23,487 bases of DNA from Candidatus Colimorpha onthohippi (GTDB taxonomy: Bacteria; Bacteroidota; Bacteroidia; Bacteroidales; P3). Made by a program: the position numbers and the translations under genes. The notes under the pieces were generated by a model. It was given only the letters and a program-made list of their open reading frames with translations, was not told where the DNA came from and did no database searches. Shown here in pieces: positions 1 to 7,294 of this stretch; positions within the stretch are counted from its first letter, which is position 1; each line of letters starts with the position of its first letter. The stretch spans positions 1 through 23,487 of the forward strand of contig JAGHVA010000009.1 in NCBI GenBank assembly GCA_018064565.1. The letters are read 5' to 3'.

Positions 1-3000
1 GAGATATGCGATTTATATTCCAACAGACGGCCTTGCGCATCGAAGATTTGCAGCGGCTGTTGGTCTGCACCAAAGATATGAATTGCCTGATTCCATACAG
101 AGACAACAAACCTTGAAGCCATTACATCGCTCACACCTTCAACGCCAACGGTTAGATGAATAAAGACCACACTATCGCATCCTGCGGCATTGACCTCTGG
201 AGAAACACGACGATAGTCGCCCGACTCCGTCAGCACCTCGTCATACCATAAGAACTCACTTTCCACAACCGCTGAGGTATCACCATAGGTAGTGCACGGA
301 ATAGTAGTGCCATCGACATCTTGAGCAAGACGCACAGAACGTCCAATATGGCGAGGATAACGGTCAACAAGCATCGTGGAATGCGTTAGAACAAACAGAT
401 ATGCATCTTGAGCATCATAGTGAGTAGCCGACCAATAATAGCCGTACTCATCCTGCCCATCCACATCATCCACAAAACGAGACCCCGCTGCTGGCAAAAA
501 GACAGCACCAGCGTCGTGCATGGCTTGCCATTGGACATTGCTATACACATTCGTTGCAAAGCCATGATCTGCGCCTGGATTGTAGGTGCAGTTGTCTGGC
601 AAGAACCATGTCTCGGGGAGCAGAACCACACCATAGACTTTCTCATCGCCGCTCACACCATAAACAGTTGCCGAAGCTCGCTTGTTGATAGCATCTGGAC
701 GGTAGAAAAGCAAATGGGTCCACTCATCAGCTGTAAGCGTGCGCCAATGGCCAGCTGCGCCACCACCATTTTGAATAGCATTATGGAGCCCCCAATCGTA
801 GCCAGAGGCGAAACCCGTCAAATCCTGATCTGCCATGAATGTAGAAGGACCAAAACCTTTGCTGTTCAGTTCATCGCTAATCGTAACATTGTTTGAAGCC
901 CAAGGCTGATACGAGACATTGGTATAGTCGGCAACATTATGATAGCCACTTGTAGCCCAACCAAACAAGTCTATCCACCCGTTGTAGTTTTCAGAGATAT
1001 TGGCATTCGGGAGACCGATAAAGTCATACTGATGCTCAGCAAACCGCCACTGATCAGAAGATGCCGAATATTGAAGATTACCTTGAGCAAAGCTCACATA
1101 ACGCCCAGTTTCAACCTCATACAAACCCGACACTCCACCCTCATCAAGCGGATTGATAGTAAGATGCAACCGCATCACGCTATCGCAACCCACTGAATTA
1201 TAGATTGTATCTTGATAGATTCCAGTGGCATCGCACCACTTAAACCTCCAGATAAGATGACCACAGGCGGCGCCCTCGATATCCGATACTGTACTGAACC
1301 TCATTCTAAGATTCAACGATACTACACTATCGCAGCCTCGGCTGTTGATATAGTGATACACTGGAGTGGTATCGTTGGTAGCATATGTGATGCCATGCCA
1401 TGTAAAACTATCGCACTCATAGGAAATAGTATCACCGTAAGTTGTATAATTCACCAGAAGGAATAGTCGCACTGCACTATCGCAATCCTGCGAGTTGACA
1501 TACTGACGATAGGGCGTGCGATCGGTTGTAGTAGCATAATAGACATTGCCTCGCCACTGAAACGAGTCGCAAGCCGTTGCGATGGTGTCGCGGTAAGAAC
1601 CGTGTTTGAGATTGATATGCAACTTGACGACACTATCGCAACGCCAATAGGTAACATGCTTGAATGTATGCGTTGGTTCACCACCAAAATAAGTAGAATC
1701 ATACCAACGGATACTATCGCACACATCAGCGAAAGTGTCGGTATAAACCGACTGGTGCAATATCAAACGTAATGTGACGGTACTGTCGCACCCCCAATGG
1801 TTGCGAACCACCATCTGGGGTCCTATAGTATCTTTCGCATAGGTAACGCCATTCCACTTGTAATAATCGCAAGCGGAGGTAAACTGTTCGCCCGTGGTGG
1901 GATGGCCTATCACAATAGTAACCTTGGTAGTCGAATCGCACTCATCGACCGTCTTACCCGAATTGACAATTGCTGAGGTATCCTTATAATTCATACACTC
2001 CAGATAGAATAACGAATCGCAAGCCACAAGATTTTCCTGCCCCTGCTGTGCATGATTGACGGTAAGATTTAGTTTTACGATACTATCACATGCGCCTGCC
2101 GAATGAGGCAAAACTGTAAGTCTCTTTAACGTATCGAAATACGAAGAAGACTGCTTCAGATAACGGCCATTCCAAAACAGACTATCACAGCTTGATTGAG
2201 TAACCTCGACCTTGGCGGTATATTGCACTATGAGGGAAATATTGAGCATTGAGTCGCAACCATGGATATCCTTCTCCATCACATTGCTTACGATGTTGGT
2301 GTCGTGGAGGATGCTACGACCATTCCATACAAAGCTGTCGCAAACTGCCGTATCAATTGAGGTTACTTGAGAAGGCCAAACACTTGCCCATAACGAAACG
2401 ATACTATCACACTTGTATTGATTTTTCAAATAAGCCTTAGGACGTCCCAATGCCTCAAGTGCATCGTACCACATACCCGTTGCATCCCAATAAAAACTGT
2501 CGCAAAAATAACCTGCGTACGCATCTTTTATGTCCTGATCAGAGTGATTGATTTCGATATGGAAACGAATAGAAGAATCACAACCATCAACAGTACTGCC
2601 CATAGGTTGCAACATAGTTGTGGACATACGATAGATTCCACCATCAAACTCCAACGAATCGCAGCCATAGATAGTTGAATCTACAACCGCTGACTTGTAC
2701 ACTTTGATGTGGACATCTGTCAAGCTATCACAGCCATCGTTATCGGTAACATCTGTCCACGAAGTATCCTTCAAATACTGGTTAAAATTGTAAATAACAT
2801 ACGAGCAGCCTTTGATAACCGTATCACCACGGTTGCTGGCACTTACTATTTTGAGCGACAACTCATAGATACTGTCACAATGTCCATCATGAGACTGCAA
2901 TTCACGGACAATACTATAATTTCCAGAGTTTTTGAACCACTGATTCGAGGGAGCAAACAGAAACGAATCGCAAGCGGTAATCGGCGAAAGTTTCTTATAA

Positions 3001-3341
3001 TCGGTGTGATACAACTCAAGCACCAATTGTTTAACCGAGTCGCAACCGTTGTGAGCCTTGATGCCCTGAATCACGTATTGTGCACCACTTACGCTATACC
3101 AATTCTCATACCATTGAGCGCTATCGCATGCGACTACAGTATCAAACGCAATTCCGTCTGACTCCCAACCCTCTTCGTATCCAGTGCCTGGAGCACCTGG
3201 CTCATTGGGGTTGCATATCGTATTGGGGTCCACATCATCCATACAACTATTGGAAGCAGCCACCCCCCATGAGAACGAAAGCACAAAAGAGAGAATGAGA
3301 AAGCACAAACGCCCTTTCTCAATAGAACATATCTTATTCAT
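1..3341 (-). CDS. Large secreted CDS-repeat protein, probable T9SS cargo (C-terminus off the window)
   Basis: I translated the minus strand from ATG at 3341 and found 1113 codons with no stop before the left edge. Residues 1 to about 29 form a signal peptide (basic start, hydrophobic LCFLILSFVLSF, then VAAS). Residues ~63-730 hold 13 diverged tandem repeats of about 51 residues. Each has a first 'CDSf.W.G..Y' motif and a second 'GCDSvv.L.L.v' motif; repeat 3 has CSY, repeat 9 CDY and repeat 13 CGH at the first motif. Residues ~735-1012 are a globular domain of a type common in Bacteroidales secreted proteins (FAQGNLQYSAS, WRFAEHQYDFIG, GWIDLFGW, WRTLTADEW, AVFLPAAGSR, YYWSATHYD, RSVRLAQDV). 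A 14th degenerate repeat follows. The visible tail (IHIFGADQ, LQIFDAQGRLLEY) resembles a type A T9SS sorting domain but lacks the usual PNP. Inferred role: cell-surface or exported structural or adhesive protein; no enzymatic function is evident. Codons of the opposite strand are shadows. Confidence 0.87.
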   Translation of the reverse strand, partial: MNKICSIEKGRLCFLILSFVLSFSWGVAASNSCMDDVDPNTICNPNEPGAPGTGYEEGWESDGIAFDTVVACDSAQWYENWYSVSGAQYVIQGIKAHNGCDSVKQLVLELYHTDYKKLSPITACDSFLFAPSNQWFKNSGNYSIVRELQSHDGHCDSIYELSLKIVSASNRGDTVIKGCSYVIYNFNQYLKDTSWTDVTDNDGCDSLTDVHIKVYKSAVVDSTIYGCDSLEFDGGIYRMSTTMLQPMGSTVDGCDSSIRFHIEINHSDQDIKDAYAGYFCDSFYWDATGMWYDALEALGRPKAYLKNQYKCDSIVSLWASVWPSQVTSIDTAVCDSFVWNGRSILHDTNIVSNVMEKDIHGCDSMLNISLIVQYTAKVEVTQSSCDSLFWNGRYLKQSSSYFDTLKRLTVLPHSAGACDSIVKLNLTVNHAQQGQENLVACDSLFYLECMNYKDTSAIVNSGKTVDECDSTTKVTIVIGHPTTGEQFTSACDYYKWNGVTYAKDTIGPQMVVRNHWGCDSTVTLRLILHQSVYTDTFADVCDSIRWYDSTYFGGEPTHTFKHVTYWRCDSVVKLHINLKHGSYRDTIATACDSFQWRGNVYYATTTDRTPYRQYVNSQDCDSAVRLFLLVNYTTYGDTISYECDSFTWHGITYATNDTTPVYHYINSRGCDSVVSLNLRMRFSTVSDIEGAACGHLIWRFKWCDATGIYQDTIYNSVGCDSVMRLHLTINPLDEGGVSGLYEVETGRYVSFAQGNLQYSASSDQWRFAEHQYDFIGLPNANISENYNGWIDLFGWATSGYHNVADYTNVSYQPWASNNVTISDELNSKGFGPSTFMADQDLTGFASGYDWGLHNAIQNGGGAAGHWRTLTADEWTHLLFYRPDAINKRASATVYGVSGDEKVYGVVLLPETWFLPDNCTYNPGADHGFATNVYSNVQWQAMHDAGAVFLPAAGSRFVDDVDGQDEYGYYWSATHYDAQDAYLFVLTHSTMLVDRYPRHIGRSVRLAQDVDGTTIPCTTYGDTSAVVESEFLWYDEVLTESGDYRRVSPEVNAAGCDSVVFIHLTVGVEGVSDVMASRFVVSVWNQAIHIFGADQQPLQIFDAQGRLLEYKSHI
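1150..3155 (-). repeat. 13 tandem ~51-residue CDS protein repeats within the secreted protein
   Basis: Read on the minus strand, the pair of Cys-Asp-Ser motifs recurs thirteen times, giving a unit of about 154 bp. The units are strongly diverged at DNA level, with only TGCGAY-type codons and the following aromatic/hydrophobic positions conserved, so this is an old protein-level repeat rather than a recent DNA duplication. Most units contribute two cysteines, which could pair by disulfide after export; that pairing is inference. Confidence 0.85.
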
Positions 3342-3394
3342 TGTCAACAATAAAATAACAATCTTACAATATTCGTTATGATACAATAAACATG

Positions 3395-3402
3395 CAAATA
3401 TA
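3395..3402 (-). promoter_or_regulatory. Candidate -7 element TATATTTG of the secreted repeat protein
   Basis: The minus strand reads TATATTTGCA, matching the Bacteroidota -7 consensus TAnnTTTG, about 54 bp upstream of the ATG at 3341. No clear TTG/TTTG -33 element is seen at the usual distance, so support rests on the -7 box and its position. Confidence 0.5.
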
Positions 3403-3551
3403 CATTTTTTTACGGATTCGCCATTATATTTTTTTGTTGATGTCGTTCCAGATAGGCTCCCAAAACAAAAGGAATTAGCAGGCCCAAAATAAGAACCCAA
3501 TATTTTTTTTATAACAGCACCACTCTAATCAACACACTAAACGCATAGATT

Positions 3552-3920
3552 GACCATTGCGGTTGTGACGATTGTGACGGTAGTAACGATTATAACGATT
3601 GGGACGATGGTAACGGTAGTAACGGTAGTAACGGTAGTAACGGTGGTAACGGCTATATCGGCTATGACGGCTATGACGGCTATGACGGCTGTAACGGCTG
3701 TAACGGCTATAACGGCTATTACGGCTGTAATGGGAGTAACGGCTATAACGGCTATGACAGCTGTAATGGTAGTAATGGTAGTAACGGCTATGACGGCTGT
3801 AATGGAAGTAATGGTAGTAACGGCTATGACGACTATAACGGCTATAACGGCTATAACGGCTGTAACGGTAATGACGGTAATGACGGTAATGACGATTATG
3901 ACTGCAGTATCGGCTGTGAC
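3552..3920. repeat. 9-bp minisatellite, 41 consecutive units, consensus GGYTRTRAC
   Basis: The sequence divides into 41 nine-base units in perfect register with no insertion or deletion. Frequent units are GGTAGTAAC, GGCTATGAC, GGCTATAAC, GGCTGTAAC and GGTAATGAC. Unit position 9 is always C or T, position 6 is T in all but one unit and position 3 is C or T in all but two. Because 9 is a multiple of 3, four of six frames are open: Thr-Ala-X and Gly-[Tyr/Ser/Cys]-[Asn/Asp] on plus, Arg-[Tyr/His]-[Ser/Tyr] and Val-[Ile/Thr]-Ala on minus. No ATG start or signal peptide is associated with any of them. Function unknown. Confidence 0.9.
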
Positions 3921-4025
3921 GGCTGGATGGCTGGATGGCTCGGATTGGCAAGTGCTTGCTGCTTGTAGCGGTGAGGCTTGCTTCGGCTGCCTATCGCTTT
4001 GCCTCTAAACGAGTCCACCCCGTTA

Positions 4026-4100
4026 GATACGATAGATTACAATAGATTACAATAGATTACGATAGAGGACGATAGATACGATAGCTACGATAGCTACGAC
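4026..4100. repeat. Short tandem array of GATAGATTAC / GATAGCTAC units
   Basis: After a partial GATAC come four 10-base units (GATAGATTAC, AATAGATTAC twice, GATAGAGGAC), then three 9-base units (GATAGATAC, GATAGCTAC twice) and a final GAC. The period therefore switches from 10 to 9 within the array. It lies about 105 bp from the 9-bp minisatellite and directly beside the porin terminator. The motif resembles minisatellite unit 5 (GATTATAAC), hinting at a shared origin. Confidence 0.8.
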
Positions 4101-4138
4101 AAAAAAAATGTGTCTGACTAAATATTGTCAGACACATT
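4101..4138 (-). terminator. Rho-independent terminator of the porin-like gene
   Basis: Perfect 12-bp inverted repeat AATGTGTCTGAC / GTCAGACACATT (4107-4118 and 4127-4138) with an 8-nt loop. On the minus strand the stem is followed by a run of T (complement of 4101-4108), so it terminates leftward transcription. It lies ~115 bp after the porin stop codon. On the plus strand no U-tract follows. Confidence 0.85.
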
Positions 4139-4252
4139 AAACAAAAAAAATCGATGCGATGCTCACCTCAAGCCCTATTCACGCTGTGCAAGATCGGGGA
4201 TATTGGGATAAGCGGTGAGTAATATTTCTGTTTTGGGGATGGTTGGAAAGAA

Positions 4253-5581
4253 TTAGAACGAATATTTCACCAATCCACAGATACGGTGTCCTGGTACGTT
4301 GTGCTCTGTGCCAGCAATAAGTTTGCCGTCAACACCGATTTTGCCATATTCAACCAATGTATATTCATATTCCAAACCCAACGTAAAGTTTGCGATATTA
4401 TAGCTGACCGAAGGTGCAATGCGCATCATCTGCCCAATATTGCAACACTTATTGTTTTTAGTGTATAGAGCATCCATACCTTCTTCAATAAGATTATCCT
4501 TGGTTCCCAAATTTTTCATATAACCCAAAAAGAGGTTGGCTTTTACCTTCTTGCCATAGGCGATATTAAAGAAGTTGATCGTGCTACGCAGTGGTGTATA
4601 GTCTTGAGAGCCATCGTCGTTGATAGCCGAGATGCCATAGCCACTCATTAGGTTGAGATGCGCCACATTCTGACCGTAGATAGAACGGAATTTGATAGAC
4701 AGCGCACCCTCTTTGTACTGTGCGTAGAAAGTTGGCGAAACAGTAGCGATGCGATCGTTGACCTTAATGGTAACCATTTTTGAGGGGTCGCTTGCAGCGG
4801 GAACTTCTGCCGTAACGCGAGGACGGATAGAGAGAAAATCAGCCGCCACTTGCATATAGAAAGAGCCTTTAGTTAACGAGATACCACCAAACAACTCTGG
4901 TATCATATCACGGTTAGCATAATTGGCTGAAGCACCATCAGGGCCAGACGAGGTGTATTGCATCTGATAAATAGCAGCTGCCGTAAAGCCGAGGCCGCCA
5001 TTCATCTTGTAATTATAACGCAACTGGGGCGAGCGGTTGATGGTAGAGAACGGTGCACCTGCTGCCATTCCCAACACCTCTGGCTGATAGGCGGCTCCAC
5101 CGTTGATAGGGTGCCAATCTTGACCACACAAGATCTCATGACGTTCCCACTCCAACTTCATATACGCCAAACGGATACGAAGCACAGTATTGCTCGTTCC
5201 AAAGCCGCAGAAATCAGCCTCAATTTTGCCAGTACTTTTTGCACCGAACAAGCTTGGACCAGTTAGATTGAAACCGAAACGGGTAGAAATAGCCTGAAAA
5301 CGCAACGTTGAATAATCGTTAGCATCGGCTGATGCTTCTCCGTTAACAGCATATTCGTCTGGGAGATTCCACTGCTCATCATAAGGCATGATATTATACT
5401 CGCCACCGTTTACAAAATAGGTGCTACGGCTGTCGTAGGAGAGATAATTACGAATAAAACCATAGGGTGTCACGCTTACTTTCTGCACAGGAGCAGGAGT
5501 ACCAGCAGGCTGAGACTGAGCCATAGCGGCCAATGCGCATGGCACCAACAACGATAAAAGTACGATTTTTTTCATTTTCAA
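4253..5581 (-). CDS. Outer-membrane porin-like beta-barrel protein
   Basis: The 442-residue product starts with a clear signal peptide (MKMKKIVLLSLLVPCALAAMAQ, cleavage near residue 21-22), followed by a short Pro/Ala/Gln linker. The rest alternates polar and hydrophobic residues with many Gly, Tyr and Asn, as in transmembrane beta strands (e.g. VTPYGFIRNYLSYDSR, LRYNYKMNGGLGFTAAAIYQ, FTLGLEYEYTLVEYGK). It ends in KYSF; a terminal aromatic is typical of BAM-assembled barrels. It follows the DASS symporter by 90 bp on the same strand, so I infer it passes the same substrates, probably dicarboxylates, across the outer membrane. A separate promoter candidate and an inverted repeat lie in the gap, so it may also be expressed alone. 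Exact family not recognised; porin is a structural inference. Confidence 0.75.
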   Translation of the reverse strand: MKMKKIVLLSLLVPCALAAMAQSQPAGTPAPVQKVSVTPYGFIRNYLSYDSRSTYFVNGGEYNIMPYDEQWNLPDEYAVNGEASADANDYSTLRFQAISTRFGFNLTGPSLFGAKSTGKIEADFCGFGTSNTVLRIRLAYMKLEWERHEILCGQDWHPINGGAAYQPEVLGMAAGAPFSTINRSPQLRYNYKMNGGLGFTAAAIYQMQYTSSGPDGASANYANRDMIPELFGGISLTKGSFYMQVAADFLSIRPRVTAEVPAASDPSKMVTIKVNDRIATVSPTFYAQYKEGALSIKFRSIYGQNVAHLNLMSGYGISAINDDGSQDYTPLRSTINFFNIAYGKKVKANLFLGYMKNLGTKDNLIEEGMDALYTKNNKCCNIGQMMRIAPSVSYNIANFTLGLEYEYTLVEYGKIGVDGKLIAGTEHNVPGHRICGLVKYSF

Positions 5582-5609
5582 TAAACTTTAAGACGCTATT
5601 TACACTATA

Positions 5610-5652
5610 TAACCGTTAGCCGAAAACGATATCGCTATACAGCTAACGGTTA
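5610..5652. promoter_or_regulatory. Inverted repeat between symporter and porin genes (operator or 5'-UTR hairpin)
   Basis: TAACCGTTAGC at 5610-5620 and its exact reverse complement GCTAACGGTTA at 5642-5652, separated by 21 bases. It abuts the -7 box at 5653-5660 and so covers the expected transcription start and early leader of the porin mRNA. There is no T-tract on the minus strand, so it is not a standard terminator. Arm centres are 32 bp apart, about three helical turns, which would also suit a dimeric regulator. Role is inference. Confidence 0.5.
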
Positions 5653-5660
5653 CAAACGTA
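5653..5660 (-). promoter_or_regulatory. Candidate -7 element TACGTTTG of the porin-like gene
   Basis: The minus strand reads TACGTTTG, matching TAnnTTTG, 72 bp upstream of the porin ATG and just after the symporter stop codon. Possible -33 elements (TTTG at 5679-5676 or TTG at 5686-5684) are at non-ideal spacing (15 or 23 bp). Confidence 0.45.
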
Positions 5661-5671
5661 ATTATGATAAA

Positions 5672-7138
5672 TTAACAAACAGACAATCCTATTTTGCTGG
5701 CAAAAATAAGCACAGCATAGGATATTATCATACCGATGATACCCACAAAGATTCCGACAACGGCCATATCTTTCGTCTTGATAAATCCTTTGGCATACGC
5801 CAGAGCGTTAGGAGGCGTAGAAATAGGCAACGACATAGCCAACGATGCCGACAGAGCGATACCGACCAAAAGTGTTGCTGCACCACCCAGAGGTGCCAAC
5901 TGCTCGGTCATACCTGTTCCGACAGCTGCCAAGATAGGAATCAAAAGCGCAGCTGTGGCGCTGTTGCTCATAAATGTTGACATAATGATACACAGCAAAC
6001 CAGAGCCAACAACAACGAGCATGACTGGCCATGTATTGAATGGGATAGCGCTGACCAAATGTTCGGCGAGACCCGTCTTGTCAAGACCGACACCAAGTGC
6101 GAAACCGCCAGCAACAAGCCAAAGCACGTCCCAGTCAACTTTCTTGAGGTCGTTTTTGTCGAAGATGCCGCACACCGTAAACACCGCAAATGGTATCAGA
6201 GCCACCGAGAACGAGTTGACACCCGTAAACTTACCCGTTACCCAAAGCAGGATAGTAACGATAAAGGTGATATATACAATCCAAGCCTTAGGACTTTTGT
6301 CGAAAGAGCCCTCAATTTCCACATTAACCGTCTCACCTTTTTCGAACGGAAAAAACTTTTGCAAGAACAGCCACGACAAGAAGAGGATAAGGATAACTAT
6401 AGGAACCATAATCATCATCCAACCACCAAAAGAGACTGCCTGACCGAGATTATCGGTAAGATACTTGACAGCAGTAGCATTTGGTGGGGTTCCGATAGGA
6501 GTTCCCATGCCACCCACATTGGCAGCGACAGGGATTGCGAGTGCCAGACCAATACGGCCTTTGCTTTCTTTGAGCGATGCCAAGACTGGCGTCAAAATAG
6601 CCAACATCATAGCCGCAGTAGCCGTATTGCTCATAAACATAGAAAAGAGCGCGGTAATCAAGATAAAGCCTAACATCACCATACTGGGTTTGTTGCCAAA
6701 AGGCTTCATCAACACCTTTGCAAGTGCTGCGTCAAACTTATATTTCGTAGCAGCAATAGCAAGGACGAACCCACCCATAAAAAGCATAACTGTAGGATCA
6801 GCGAATGCAGCCATAATAGCCTTGTAGCTGATAAACAATATAGAAGATCCTTCTACGAGATTGCTCTTATCGGTAACCAAGTCTAAATTCTCAGGACGCA
6901 AAAAAGCAAGCATGCTGTCAGAAGTAGTTAACAGCATCAAAACCATTACCAAGACAGAAGATGTCCAGATAGGGATAGGCTCAGATATCCACAGACAAGC
7001 AGCGAGAACAAAAATGGCAATAATACGCTGCTCAACGACAGAGAGCCCTTCAATGCCGAAAAAGTCGGTAGGCACACACCATAAGAAAAGAGTGAGTACG
7101 ATACTGACGACCCAGCCTATAAATTTTTTTCTATTCAT
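5672..7138 (-). CDS. DASS/SLC13 family sodium:dicarboxylate (anion) symporter
   Basis: This 488-residue polytopic membrane protein has the two pseudo-symmetric halves of the divalent anion:sodium symporter family. Half one carries MSNTATAAMM (SNT at 170-172) and GTPIGTPPNA (TPPN at 217-220); half two carries MSNSATAALL (SNS at 391-393) and PISTPPNALA (TPPN at 441-444). In family structures these SNT hairpins and TPPN loops form the sodium and carboxylate sites. The length fits the family. Expected reaction: Na+-coupled uptake of C4-dicarboxylates such as succinate, fumarate or malate across the inner membrane; citrate or sulfate specificity cannot be excluded. It lies downstream of carbamate kinase/OTC across a 156-bp gap with a stem-loop, and upstream of the porin-like gene. 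Confidence 0.93.
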   Translation of the reverse strand: MNRKKFIGWVVSIVLTLFLWCVPTDFFGIEGLSVVEQRIIAIFVLAACLWISEPIPIWTSSVLVMVLMLLTTSDSMLAFLRPENLDLVTDKSNLVEGSSILFISYKAIMAAFADPTVMLFMGGFVLAIAATKYKFDAALAKVLMKPFGNKPSMVMLGFILITALFSMFMSNTATAAMMLAILTPVLASLKESKGRIGLALAIPVAANVGGMGTPIGTPPNATAVKYLTDNLGQAVSFGGWMMIMVPIVILILFLSWLFLQKFFPFEKGETVNVEIEGSFDKSPKAWIVYITFIVTILLWVTGKFTGVNSFSVALIPFAVFTVCGIFDKNDLKKVDWDVLWLVAGGFALGVGLDKTGLAEHLVSAIPFNTWPVMLVVVGSGLLCIIMSTFMSNSATAALLIPILAAVGTGMTEQLAPLGGAATLLVGIALSASLAMSLPISTPPNALAYAKGFIKTKDMAVVGIFVGIIGMIISYAVLIFASKIGLSVC

Positions 7139-7201
7139 AATTTAAGATTTAAGACATCACAAGAAACGAATTCTACAAAACACCCAAGCGAAAACGAAAC
7201 A

Positions 7202-7244
7202 GATTATCAGATGCCTGCAATAAGACACACGACATCTGATAATC
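7202..7244. terminator. Stem-loop between OTC and symporter genes, possible terminator or attenuator
   Basis: Perfect 12-bp inverted repeat GATTATCAGATG (7202-7213) / CATCTGATAATC (7233-7244) with a 19-nt loop. On the minus strand the stem is followed by TGTTTCGTTTTCG, T-rich but interrupted, so it may be a weak terminator for the carbamate kinase/OTC unit or an mRNA-stabilising hairpin. No TAnnTTTG box was found for the symporter in this gap, so partial read-through is possible. Confidence 0.55.
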
Positions 7245-7294
7245 ATATTTTCTTGGACGATGTTATAAGAATGTCTTTATCGACATATACACAA

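Larger units (their letters stand above)
3342..4252. other. Intergenic region with no supported gene
   Basis: This 911-bp gap separates the porin-like gene from the secreted repeat protein. It holds, from low to high coordinate: the minus-strand promoter candidate (3395-3402); A/T-rich sequence to ~3540; the 9-bp minisatellite (3552-3920); a more GC-rich stretch with GCTGGATG duplicated at ~3922-3937; the GATAGATTAC-type array (4026-4100); and the porin terminator (4101-4138). Positions 4139-4252 show nothing I can name. Long open frames cross the minisatellite on both strands, but they begin at TTG or lack a start and are produced by the 9-bp period, so I do not call them genes. Confidence 0.7.

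Noticed and set aside
408..3298. Several plus-strand open frames opposite the secreted repeat protein
   Set aside because: They are short, lack recognisable domains and lie wholly opposite one uninterrupted 1113-codon minus-strand frame with signal peptide and repeats.
3529..4008. Long open frames on both strands over the minisatellite (Thr-Ala-X repeats on plus, Arg-Tyr-Ser repeats on minus)
   Set aside because: Both start at TTG, have no signal peptide or recognisable domain, and are an automatic result of a 9-bp period that avoids stops in four of six frames. Kept as a repeat, not as genes.
3552..4100. CRISPR-like array
   Set aside because: Units are contiguous 9-10-mers with no spacers and no cas genes nearby.
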